DNA of 64,000 nt from Chryseobacterium sp. H1D6B (GTDB lineage: Bacteria; Bacteroidota; Bacteroidia; Flavobacteriales; Weeksellaceae), in NCBI RefSeq assembly GCF_029892445.1, contig NZ_JARXVJ010000001.1:3224001-3288000 (forward strand), in the 5' to 3' direction. A program made the translations under genes and the position numbers. The notes under the pieces were generated by a model, which made no database searches, was not told where the DNA came from, and saw only the letters and a program-made list of their open reading frames with translations. Of the stretch, positions 41,502 through 49,233 are shown piece by piece (within the stretch, counting starts at the first letter, position 1; every line of letters starts with the position of its first letter).

Positions 41502-42524
41502 ATGGCAATACTCGTAACAGGAGGTTTAGGATATATTGGTTCACACACAGTTGTAGAACTTTTGAATAATAACTTTGAGGTGGTTATTGTAGATGATTTA
41601 TCAAATTCGGAGAAATTTATTTTAAAAAATATAGAAGAAATTGCAGGAAAAAAGCCTGTTTTCTATCCTTTTGATTTAAAAAGAAAAGAACTTCTAACAC
41701 AGGTATTTGATGCCCACCCAATAGACGGATGTATCAACTTTGCAGCGTACAAAGCAGTAGGAGAGAGCCAGGTGAAACCTGTAGATTATTATGAAAATAA
41801 TTTATTTTCTCTGATCAATATTCTTCAGGAATTTAAAAGAAGAGAGATTTCTAACTTTATTTTCAGTTCATCATGTACTGTTTACGGGCAGGCAGATAAA
41901 ATGCCGATCGATGAAAATACTCCGTTGAAACAGCCTGAAAGCGTTTATGGCAAGACCAAGCAGATGGGTGAGGAGATTCTTAAAGATTATGCTGATGCTT
42001 ACAAAGGAAAAATATCTTTGTTGAGGTATTTTAATCCCATTGGAGCGCATCCTTCTGCGAAATTAGGAGAACTTCCGGTCGGGATTCCAAACAATTTAGT
42101 TCCTTACGTGATGCAGACTGCTGCGGGAATCCGTGAAAAACTGAGTGTCTGGGGGGATGATTATCCAACAGAAGACGGAACTGCAGTGAGAGATTATATC
42201 TATGTAGTAGATCTTGCAAAGGCTCATGTAGCTGCATTAAAAAGATTATTGGAAAACAAATCTGCAGATGCTGTAATTGATACTTATAATCTTGGAACAG
42301 GTAGAGGATCATCGGTTTTGGAAGTAGTAAAAGCTTTTGAAACAGCAAATAATGTAAAAGTACCCTATCAGATCTGTGACAGAAGGGAAGGTGACATCAC
42401 GGTTGCTTATGCAAATGCTGATAAAGCTGAAAAAGAACTCGGCTGGAAGTCTGAGACTTCTTTAGAAGAATCATTAAGAACTGTTTGGGAGTGGCAGAAT
42501 TATTTAAGTTCTAGAAACTCTTAA
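41502..42524 (+). CDS. galE: UDP-glucose 4-epimerase
   Basis: Interconverts UDP-glucose and UDP-galactose (or the N-acetyl forms). The extended SDR protein of 340 residues has the NAD fold GGLGYIGSHTVVEL, S124 (SSSCTVYG) and the catalytic Y149-x3-K153 (SVYGKTKQ). RYFNPIGAHPSAKLGE and TEDGTAVRDYIYVVDLAKAH are diagnostic of GalE. The length is standard. It supplies precursors with the aminotransferase upstream and possibly the cytidylyltransferase downstream, after a terminator. Confidence 0.95.
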   Translation: MAILVTGGLGYIGSHTVVELLNNNFEVVIVDDLSNSEKFILKNIEEIAGKKPVFYPFDLKRKELLTQVFDAHPIDGCINFAAYKAVGESQVKPVDYYENNLFSLINILQEFKRREISNFIFSSSCTVYGQADKMPIDENTPLKQPESVYGKTKQMGEEILKDYADAYKGKISLLRYFNPIGAHPSAKLGELPVGIPNNLVPYVMQTAAGIREKLSVWGDDYPTEDGTAVRDYIYVVDLAKAHVAALKRLLENKSADAVIDTYNLGTGRGSSVLEVVKAFETANNVKVPYQICDRREGDITVAYANADKAEKELGWKSETSLEESLRTVWEWQNYLSSRNS

Positions 42525-42577
42525 ACAACTAAATATAAGAAACACTAACAATACAAATAGATAAAACACTTTGTGAA

Positions 42578-42610
42578 ATAAAAGTCATTTAGAAAAAGAC
42601 TTTTATTTTT
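42578..42610 (+). terminator. Terminator after galE
   Basis: ATAAAAGTC (42578-42586) pairs perfectly with GACTTTTAT (42598-42606), followed by TTTT. It overlaps a TATTTTTG box at 42604-42611 that may serve the next gene. Confidence 0.65.
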
Positions 42611-42630
42611 GAGAAATTAAAAAAAAATTT

Positions 42631-43068
42631 ATGAAAACAGACAGAATAGGCATTACGTTCTCCTCATTTGACCTGCTTCATGCCGGACACATTAAAATGC
42701 TTGAAGAAGCTAAAACAGTATGCGATTATTTGATCGTCGGTCTGCAGATCGATCCTTCTCATGACCGTCCTACTAAAAACAGGCCTACACAGACTATTGT
42801 AGAAAGATATATTCAGCTGAAGGCAGTAAATGCTGTAGATGAAATTATTCCTTATTATACAGAAGAAGATCTGGAAGATATTTTAAAATCTTTTGTAATC
42901 GATGTAAGGATAATCGGTGACGATTATATGGACAAAGATTTTACAGGAAAAAAATACTGTGAAGAAAAAGGAATCGAAATATTCTATAATAAAAGAGACC
43001 ATAGGTTTTCCTCCAGTGATTTAAGGAAGAGAATTTTTGAAGCAGAAAGCGCTAAGCTTACAAGATAA
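42631..43068 (+). CDS. Cytidylyltransferase family protein (TagD-like)
   Basis: Nucleotidyltransferase of 145 residues, resembling glycerol-3-phosphate cytidylyltransferase. The HxGH motif is in DLLHAGHIKMLEEAK (H17 and H20). The C-terminal HRFSSSDLRKRI corresponds to the R-(T/S)-x-(G/S)-I-S-(T/S)-(S/T)-like signature of the family. DRPTKNRPTQTIVERYIQLKAV fits as well. The activated compound, glycerol phosphate or another phosphorylated polyol or sugar, is not determinable. It stands in its own transcription unit after galE. Confidence 0.88.
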   Translation: MKTDRIGITFSSFDLLHAGHIKMLEEAKTVCDYLIVGLQIDPSHDRPTKNRPTQTIVERYIQLKAVNAVDEIIPYYTEEDLEDILKSFVIDVRIIGDDYMDKDFTGKKYCEEKGIEIFYNKRDHRFSSSDLRKRIFEAESAKLTR

Positions 43069-43071
43069 AAA

Positions 43072-43101
43072 AATCCCGAAATTTAATTTCGGGATTTTTT
43101 T
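43072..43101. terminator. Bidirectional terminator
   Basis: AATCCCGAAAT (43072-43082) pairs perfectly with ATTTCGGGATT (43086-43096), with A and T runs on either side. It lies between convergent genes. Confidence 0.85.
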
Positions 43102-43118
43102 ATGATGATATCTTAATT

Positions 43119-45701
43119 TTACATTGGTCCTCCTTGCTGGTCCTCGCCGCTAGCATTAGAATTGATATCCTTCTTTTTCTTCTGCTGCTCTATTTTTTCA
43201 CCCTGCTTGAATCTGTAGGTTAAAGAAACAGAGAACTGTCTTGGCTGCCACTGCATATAAGATTCTCTAATACCTGTAGCCAAATAATTGGTACTTCTCA
43301 TAGAACGGGTATTGAATATATCCTGCATGTTAAATGATAGAGTTCCGTCCCCTTTCAATATCGTTTTAGATGCACCTAAATTTAAAGCATACATTGCTTT
43401 TCTATCCTGGCTTGCTGTATTTTGAGGACCTCTATAGAAACCTTGCAGCTGGAAACTGAATGTTTTATCTACTTTAAATGTAGCATTTAATCTTGCTCTT
43501 GTAGAGAAACCGCTTCCGTCATAAGGCTGGTTTCTTGTAACATCATTTCCTTTCGCATCAATAGTGTTATAAGAATAAACTCCAGTAGTTTTATATCCAA
43601 AGAAACTTAAATTTCCCATTAATTTCAACCAAGGGAAAACATCCGCTGTTCCATTAAAATCCAAACCGTACTGCTCATTAGTTCCTAGATTTACAGGTGT
43701 AGTATAATAGATATTTGTTCTCTCGTCGGTCTGATACGCAACTACTTTGTCGTCATCAGTGGTTTTTCTATAGAAAAGGATAGGGTTTAAAGAAAATTTC
43801 TTCTTAGAAATACTGTATCCAAACTCAAATGAATCAACATACGATGGATTCAAATTCACATTTCCTAAGAAAAGGTTTTGATTATCTGTGATAGAGAAAT
43901 AAGGAATCAAGAACCAAGAACGTGGTCTGTCAATTCTTCTGGAATAATTTAATAAGAACTGGTTGTCTTTTCCTAAATCATAACTTAAGAATACACTTGG
44001 AAACAGATTATTATAATTCTTATTGTTGTTAATAGTTTCCCCTTCTAAGTTTCTATAATCTACTTTCACATTAGAGAGTTCGTCTCTAAGTCCTAATTGG
44101 TATCCAAGTTTTCCAATCTTACTGCGGAACTGTAAATAGAAGGCATTAAATAATTCATCATAATTAGTAACATTGGTGAATTTAGCTAAAGGATAAAAAG
44201 GAACATTTAAATTATCCGCCTGATTCGCAGTATTATCATAGAAGTTAGTATTTCTATCAATTCTGTATCCTGCTTCTAGTTTTGAATTATCCCCAAGAGG
44301 AAGCTCATAATCTACCTTACCGATCAAAGATTTTGTAAGTGAATATTGAGAGTTGTTACTCAGCTGATAATTCATTTGAGGCGTAATACCGATAACATTT
44401 CCTGTATTATCTAAAGTAGTGGCAAAGTTCGATTCCTGATAAATATCGGTGTAATTATTACTTCTATTCCTTTGAAGACTTAATGATACAGATAAATTTT
44501 GACCTTTGTCATCAAATTTGTGATCCCATCCAAAATCACCTTGAAATGCAAGGTTGTTATTGTTTCCGTCACTTGTTCTCAATGTATAAGGATTTGAGAA
44601 AGGAGCATTATATAGATAGTTATAATTAAGTGTTCCGTCTGTTTCTCCGTCGAAAGTTCTTACCGTTCCTGATAAGTTAACAGAGTTTCTGTCGTTTATA
44701 TCATAAACGAAACCGGCAGTTGCATTATAATTTTTAAAATAATTTTTATTTTTGGTTTCCTGATCAGATCTTAATAATTGAAACGGCTGGTTTCTATCAT
44801 AATTCAGGTTGCTGTTTCTATTAGTAGTAGTAGACTCATTATATCCGCCGCCACCATTTAAAAACCAGGTCAGTTTGTTTTTTCTCCAGCTTAAATTTGC
44901 ATTTAATGCAGTTTTAGGCTGATAACCTAATGTTCCGACAACACTTCCGTTAAAACCTACTTTCTTACTCTTTTTTAGAATAATATTTAAAATCCCTGAA
45001 GTTCCGGAAGCTTCAAATTTTGAAGAAGGATTGGTGATCACTTCAATTCTTTCAATTTGATCTGCAGGAATACTTTGAAGAGCGTTACTTCCTTCAGAAA
45101 TACCTAATAGGGCTGAAGGCTTGCCGTTAATTAAAAACTTCACATTGCTGCTCCCTCTCATAGAAACTGTTCCGTCTGTGTCTACTTCTACGGAAGGTAC
45201 ATTCTGAAGAACATCCTGTAAATTTCCTCCTTTACTGATGATGTCTTGAGATGGATCGTAAGTTCTTTTATCCAGCTCTACTTTGTAAGGTTTTGTAGAA
45301 GGAGCAGTAATTACAATTCCCTCAATATCCTTAGTTTTTACATTAGTTGCACTGGCTTCAGGATCTATTGATAAGGCGCCAATATTTCCAGGGCCTGCGA
45401 TCTGCTTATTAACAACACTTTTTTTATAGTCAATAGCTTCAACGGTGATGTCGTAATTTCCGGGAGTAAGGTCAAGCTTATATTGTCCTTTTTCATCGGT
45501 AAGAGCGGCATCGCTGAATAATTTATTTGCTTTATTGCTGAACGTTACAGAAGCGTAAGGAACAGGCTGGTTGTTTTTATTGACAACAGTTCCTGAAATA
45601 CCTGCTTTTTCTTGTCCAAAGGCGAACGCTGCCGCCGAAAGTACAAAAGTAAGCCCTAAAGTTTTTTTTGTGAAAATGTTGATAATTTCCGTCTGATTCA
45701 T
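43119..45701 (-). CDS. TonB-dependent receptor, outer-membrane beta-barrel family
   Basis: Outer membrane protein of 860 residues. A signal region (to about AFGQ) precedes a carboxypeptidase-regulatory-like beta domain (about 33-110: GISGTVVNKNNQPVPYASVTFSN...GQYKLDLTPGNYDITVEAIDYKK). The plug follows (GGNLQDVLQNVPSVEVDTDGTVSMRGSSNVKFLINGKPSALLG), then a large barrel of the OMP_b-brl_3 type. The C-terminus adds a charged tail (EKIEQQKKKKDINSNASGEDQQGGPM) beyond the last barrel strand (QFSVSLTYRFKQG). The substrate is unknown; no SusD partner is adjacent, so it may bind a peptide, metal chelate or small ligand. Confidence 0.93.
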   Translation of the reverse strand: MNQTEIINIFTKKTLGLTFVLSAAAFAFGQEKAGISGTVVNKNNQPVPYASVTFSNKANKLFSDAALTDEKGQYKLDLTPGNYDITVEAIDYKKSVVNKQIAGPGNIGALSIDPEASATNVKTKDIEGIVITAPSTKPYKVELDKRTYDPSQDIISKGGNLQDVLQNVPSVEVDTDGTVSMRGSSNVKFLINGKPSALLGISEGSNALQSIPADQIERIEVITNPSSKFEASGTSGILNIILKKSKKVGFNGSVVGTLGYQPKTALNANLSWRKNKLTWFLNGGGGYNESTTTNRNSNLNYDRNQPFQLLRSDQETKNKNYFKNYNATAGFVYDINDRNSVNLSGTVRTFDGETDGTLNYNYLYNAPFSNPYTLRTSDGNNNNLAFQGDFGWDHKFDDKGQNLSVSLSLQRNRSNNYTDIYQESNFATTLDNTGNVIGITPQMNYQLSNNSQYSLTKSLIGKVDYELPLGDNSKLEAGYRIDRNTNFYDNTANQADNLNVPFYPLAKFTNVTNYDELFNAFYLQFRSKIGKLGYQLGLRDELSNVKVDYRNLEGETINNNKNYNNLFPSVFLSYDLGKDNQFLLNYSRRIDRPRSWFLIPYFSITDNQNLFLGNVNLNPSYVDSFEFGYSISKKKFSLNPILFYRKTTDDDKVVAYQTDERTNIYYTTPVNLGTNEQYGLDFNGTADVFPWLKLMGNLSFFGYKTTGVYSYNTIDAKGNDVTRNQPYDGSGFSTRARLNATFKVDKTFSFQLQGFYRGPQNTASQDRKAMYALNLGASKTILKGDGTLSFNMQDIFNTRSMRSTNYLATGIRESYMQWQPRQFSVSLTYRFKQGEKIEQQKKKKDINSNASGEDQQGGPM

Positions 45702-45742
45702 AAGGTATTGTTTGTGTAAAATCGTGAAAATTTTGTTCTTAA

Positions 45743-45778
45743 TATTATGAAATTAATAAAGGGTTAAATTTCATAATA
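45743..45778. promoter_or_regulatory. Perfect 12-bp inverted repeat upstream of the TonB receptor
   Basis: TATTATGAAATT (45743-45754) is exactly inverted as AATTTCATAATA (45767-45778). It ends 42 nt before the minus-strand start. It could be an operator or a hairpin in the 5' untranslated region. Confidence 0.45.
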
Positions 45779-45868
45779 CTACGATTTGTTTATAGTTCGT
45801 AAATGATATGTCGCTTTTAAAAGCTAAATGTTAATTGCTGAATTGTTAAAATAAAGTTAAATTTATTT

Positions 45869-46894
45869 TTATTTTATATTTTTTGAATTTAGCCAGTCCT
45901 GATACGCTTTGGCGTTAATTGCATGCTCTTCAGCACTTGCTGTGAATTTGTGGTATCCGAATCTTGCAGGGTCAGCACACATAAAGATGAAATCATTGTT
46001 TTCTGCATTCAAAACGGCATCTACCGAGTTTTTATCGACGATACAGATCGGCCCTGGTGGAATTCCCGCATTCGCATATGTATTATAAGGGGACGGAGTA
46101 GTCAGATGTTTGTATAAAACTCTTTTGATCTGCTCCTTAAAATTAGTGTGTTTATTGATTGCGTAGATTACAGTGGGATCAGATTGAAGTTTCATTCCTT
46201 TTCTGTAACGGTTCAGGTATAATCCTGCAATAGTTCTCATCTCGTCTTTTTTGCCTCCTGATTCTTTATAAACAATAGAAGCCAAAGCATAGATTTGATC
46301 TCTGCTTAAACCCGACTGCTGTTCTTTGGTCTTTCTTTCACTGCTCCAGAAATCATTATACTGGCTTTCAAATTTGTTGAAAAACTCTTTGGGAGTTACA
46401 GTCCAGAAAAAATTGTAAGAATCGATAAAGAAATATTTTTTTAGATCTTCAGCGTTTTTGTATCCTTTTTCAGCCGCAATAGTGTTGAAATCATTTACAA
46501 ACTTTAAAGAATCTAGTTCTGTTTTTTTACTCACTTTCCCCACCATTTGATAAACATCTCCAAAATCACCGATTCTAAAAGTATTCTCAGTCTGGTTTCC
46601 TGCTTTGATCATATTGACAAGACTTGTATTTCCTGTTCCGCTTTGGATATGATAACGGCCTGCTTTAAAATGAGAGTCGAGGCCCTTATCTTTTGCTACC
46701 GCTTCAAAAGCTTCCTTATTTTTTAGATACGGAGCTATAGAATCTAGAATCTGTTTAAAGCCCGCTGTATGAGGAATTAAAACATAACCATCTTTTTCTA
46801 CGTTATTTCCGTAATATTTAGTATAAAATTTAAAACCAAAAAATCCGGCCGTTACAACAATAAGCAGGACTATAATGAGAATAATTTTTTTCAT
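45869..46894 (-). CDS. mltG: Endolytic transglycosylase MltG
   Basis: Membrane-anchored murein lytic transglycosylase that cleaves nascent glycan strands. The 341 residues start with one membrane helix (IILIIVLLIVVTAGFFGF). The YceG catalytic region is YALASIVYKESGGKKDEMRTIAGLYLNRYRKGMKLQSDPTVIYAI, with E211 matching the catalytic Glu of E. coli MltG (E218). The end includes TPSPYNTYANAGIPPGPICIVDKNSVDAVLNAENND, also diagnostic. It lies 31 nt downstream of dapF on the same strand, a logical cell-wall pairing. Confidence 0.94.
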   Translation of the reverse strand: MKKIILIIVLLIVVTAGFFGFKFYTKYYGNNVEKDGYVLIPHTAGFKQILDSIAPYLKNKEAFEAVAKDKGLDSHFKAGRYHIQSGTGNTSLVNMIKAGNQTENTFRIGDFGDVYQMVGKVSKKTELDSLKFVNDFNTIAAEKGYKNAEDLKKYFFIDSYNFFWTVTPKEFFNKFESQYNDFWSSERKTKEQQSGLSRDQIYALASIVYKESGGKKDEMRTIAGLYLNRYRKGMKLQSDPTVIYAINKHTNFKEQIKRVLYKHLTTPSPYNTYANAGIPPGPICIVDKNSVDAVLNAENNDFIFMCADPARFGYHKFTASAEEHAINAKAYQDWLNSKNIK

Positions 46895-46925
46895 TATTAA
46901 AATAGATTAAAAGTTTTTTGTTTTT

Positions 46926-47693
46926 TTAAATTAGGTCAACCTTACCTCTGAAAACTTGCTTTGCAGGACCTTCAAGCCAAATATTTTGGAAAGAATTTCC
47001 TTCTTTTTCAGCATATACTTTAAGGTTTCCTCCTAAAGTTTTAACTTTTACAGAGATTAGATTGTTCTTTTGAAGAAAAGTTAAAGCAGAAGCTGTAACT
47101 CCTGTTCCGCAGCTGAAAGTTTCGTCCTCAACGCCTCGTTCATAGGTTCTTACGAAAATCTCATTATCTGAAATTTTTTCAACAAAATTCACATTGATGC
47201 CTTTTTCCTTGTAATTTTCTGAATTTCTGATGCTGTTTCCATCAGCAAAAACATTATGATTCACTAGATCTGCTACATATTTTACATAATGAGGAGATCC
47301 CGTATCCAATACAGAATCTTCCCCGTCATTAGAAATGCGGTCTACATTGATCATTTTTAATTTGATGATCCCGTTATGAATTTCTGCTTCATGATCGCCG
47401 TCAATGGCAATAAAGGTACATTTGTCTTCAAAAATATCCAGGAAAAAAGCAAAAGCAACTAAACATCTTCCTCCATTGCCGCACATAGTGCTTTCATTAC
47501 CGTCAGAATTATAGTACACCATCTTGAAATCATAGCCGTCTTCATTTTCTAATAAAATAAGCCCGTCTGCACCGATTCCGAAACGTCTGTCACAAAGCTT
47601 TTCAATAACCTCTTTATTTTTAGTAAACTGTAAATCACGGTTGTCGATCATTACAAAATCGTTTCCTGTCCCTTGATATTTATAAAATTCCAT
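46926..47693 (-). CDS. dapF: Diaminopimelate epimerase
   Basis: Converts LL- to meso-diaminopimelate for lysine and peptidoglycan. The 255 residues begin MEFYKYQGTGNDFVMIDNR. The catalytic cysteines are C71 (ESTMCGNGGRCL) and C195 (TFSCGTGVTAS), in the two canonical motifs. LGGNLKVYAEKEG...WLEGPAKQVFRG closes the fold. The length is slightly short of the E. coli protein (274), within the family range. It is followed by mltG. Confidence 0.96.
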   Translation of the reverse strand: MEFYKYQGTGNDFVMIDNRDLQFTKNKEVIEKLCDRRFGIGADGLILLENEDGYDFKMVYYNSDGNESTMCGNGGRCLVAFAFFLDIFEDKCTFIAIDGDHEAEIHNGIIKLKMINVDRISNDGEDSVLDTGSPHYVKYVADLVNHNVFADGNSIRNSENYKEKGINVNFVEKISDNEIFVRTYERGVEDETFSCGTGVTASALTFLQKNNLISVKVKTLGGNLKVYAEKEGNSFQNIWLEGPAKQVFRGKVDLI

Positions 47694-47740
47694 ACTTTCT
47701 TTCTCTAAAAATGAACGTGTAAAATTAATACTATTTCAAC

Positions 47741-47770
47741 AAAAAACGAACAGTGTTAGCTGTTCGTTTT
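47741..47770 (-). terminator. Terminator of the Tyr/Asn-rich lipoprotein gene
   Basis: AAAACGAACAG (47743-47753) pairs perfectly with CTGTTCGTTTT (47760-47770); on the minus strand the T run follows. It separates the lipoprotein gene from dapF. Confidence 0.8.
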
Positions 47771-47784
47771 GTTATTTAGAATGA

Positions 47785-48396
47785 TTATCTTCTGAATCCG
47801 GATCCGCTGGAATTATTATCCGGCTGCGGATTGTTTTGAGGAGTGGGCTGCGGAGTGTTTCTGAACCCGCTGTTGTTATTTTCAGGAGCAGTGGTTCTTA
47901 TTCCTTGTTCAGGCTGAGGTCTAGGTGCTCTGAAACCGCTGTTGTTCTGATTATTTTGGTTGTTGTTATTATTGTTGGTGGAATTTCTATAATTTCCATT
48001 TCCTCCGCTTCTTATTCCATTATTATTGTTATTGTTGGAATTATTACGGTAATTGTTATTATTTCTGTATGGAGAAGGACTATTTGAAATACCGTTAGAA
48101 GGTCTTTGTGATACCACATTATTAGATCTTCTTTCTACGTATACTTTTCGTCTGTTGGAACCATAATAATAAGGGATGCCGTTGTCATAATAATAATTGA
48201 TATTATTTCTATAATAATACCCATCATTTCCGTAATAGCCGCCACCTCCGTAATATCCTGAAGGAGCGTAATAATATCCGTTATTATAATATGGATCTCC
48301 ATAACCGCTGTCAGCATATCCGTCCGAATAAGCAAGACAAGATGTTAAACTAGTTATAGCAAAAATGCTCAACGCTATTTTTAATAAATTTTTCAT
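47785..48396 (-). CDS. Low-complexity Tyr/Gly- and Asn-rich lipoprotein
   Basis: A 203-residue predicted lipoprotein (lipobox LTSC, Cys at about residue 20). The mature protein has three zones: Tyr/Gly-rich (about 22-82: YNNGYYYAPSGYYGGGGYYG), a short basic link (NRRKVYVERRSNN), then Asn/Ser runs with Arg and Pro (RNNSNNNNNNGIRSGGNGNY). The motif SGFR recurs three times toward the end (NSGFRAPRP, NSGFRNTP, GSGFRR). Asn runs come from AAT/AAC triplets and could vary in length by slippage. No enzyme is expected; a disordered surface or wall-linked role is a guess. Confidence 0.75.
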   Translation of the reverse strand: MKNLLKIALSIFAITSLTSCLAYSDGYADSGYGDPYYNNGYYYAPSGYYGGGGYYGNDGYYYRNNINYYYDNGIPYYYGSNRRKVYVERRSNNVVSQRPSNGISNSPSPYRNNNNYRNNSNNNNNNGIRSGGNGNYRNSTNNNNNNQNNQNNSGFRAPRPQPEQGIRTTAPENNNSGFRNTPQPTPQNNPQPDNNSSGSGFRR

Positions 48397-48403
48397 GACT
48401 TTA

Positions 48404-49069
48404 TTACAATTTTTCTTTAAAACTTTTTTTCCAATTTAGATATCCTAGGATAGCCATTATAGTAAATACCAAATATTGAACCGAAGTGATACCCAATTCC
48501 TTAAAAATCATCATCGGCATACAAATAAAATCGCCGATAATCCAAAAAATCCAATTTTCGATGCGCTGTTTGGCCATAAACCACATTCCTACTAGAAATA
48601 TAGAAGTGGTAAGAACATCCAGCCAGTTTGCCCAATCCAGATGATATAATCCGAGATTTGCGCCTTCCATTGAAAATTTATTATCTATATAAGGTTTATA
48701 ATAATAAATAAAAGTAACAAATGTTAAACTCACAATAAAAAGAATAGATGCGAATATCCATTCCTTCTTACTAGCCCACGTAACTTCTACATGGATATGG
48801 TCTTTAGAATTTTTATTCCATAATATCCACCCGTACACACTCATTACCGTATAGTAGATATTGATCATGCAATCTCCCAATAATCCAAAATTGAAGAGAA
48901 TATAAACATAAATTAAAGTGGAAATAATACCTGTAGGATAGACCCAAATGTTTTTCTTAATAGAAAAATAAACACTTATGATCCCAAAAAACGCTCCAGA
49001 AGCCTCTAATAGAATTTGTAAAGCAGTGTAATTTTCATAAGGTTTTACAAAAAGGTTGTATAAATTCAT
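48404..49069 (-). CDS. pnuC: PnuC-type nicotinamide mononucleotide/riboside transporter
   Basis: Inner membrane facilitator for an NAD precursor, 221 residues, about seven helices. The segments ILLEASGAFFGIISVYFSIKKNIWVYPTGIISTLIYVYILFNFGLLGDCMINIYYTVMSVYGWILW and LGLYHLDWANWLDVLTTSIFLVGMWFMAKQRIENWIFWIIGD contain the W-x-x-N..D and YP.G conserved positions of PnuC. A TTG six codons upstream (49087) is in frame, but a -7 box at 49075-49082 lies between, so ATG at 49069 is chosen. The gap to the following lipoprotein gene is 7 nt, so the two are probably co-transcribed. Confidence 0.88.
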   Translation of the reverse strand: MNLYNLFVKPYENYTALQILLEASGAFFGIISVYFSIKKNIWVYPTGIISTLIYVYILFNFGLLGDCMINIYYTVMSVYGWILWNKNSKDHIHVEVTWASKKEWIFASILFIVSLTFVTFIYYYKPYIDNKFSMEGANLGLYHLDWANWLDVLTTSIFLVGMWFMAKQRIENWIFWIIGDFICMPMMIFKELGITSVQYLVFTIMAILGYLNWKKSFKEKL

Positions 49070-49074
49070 GCGGT

Positions 49075-49082
49075 CAAAAATA
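49075..49082 (-). promoter_or_regulatory. -7 box of pnuC, 5 nt before its start
   Basis: On the minus strand TATTTTTG is followed by ACCGC and ATG. This exact TAnnTTTG match predicts a leaderless transcript and fixes the start at 49069. Confidence 0.5.
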
Positions 49083-49233
49083 AACAAAAATTAACACATT
49101 TGAAAATGCGCTAAATTGTATGTAAATCAGCTTTTTATATTTTAAAATTTAAATTAAATCATGAAAAGTTGTCAATAAATATTTAGATCCCTAAAATTTT
49201 TATATTTTCGTAAATCTTTATAAATAATAAAAT

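Noticed and set aside
47836..48335. Open frames on the plus strand and in another minus frame within the Tyr/Asn-rich lipoprotein gene
   Set aside because: They are Ile/Val- or Ser-rich products of the low-complexity triplet repeats read in other frames and have no independent support.
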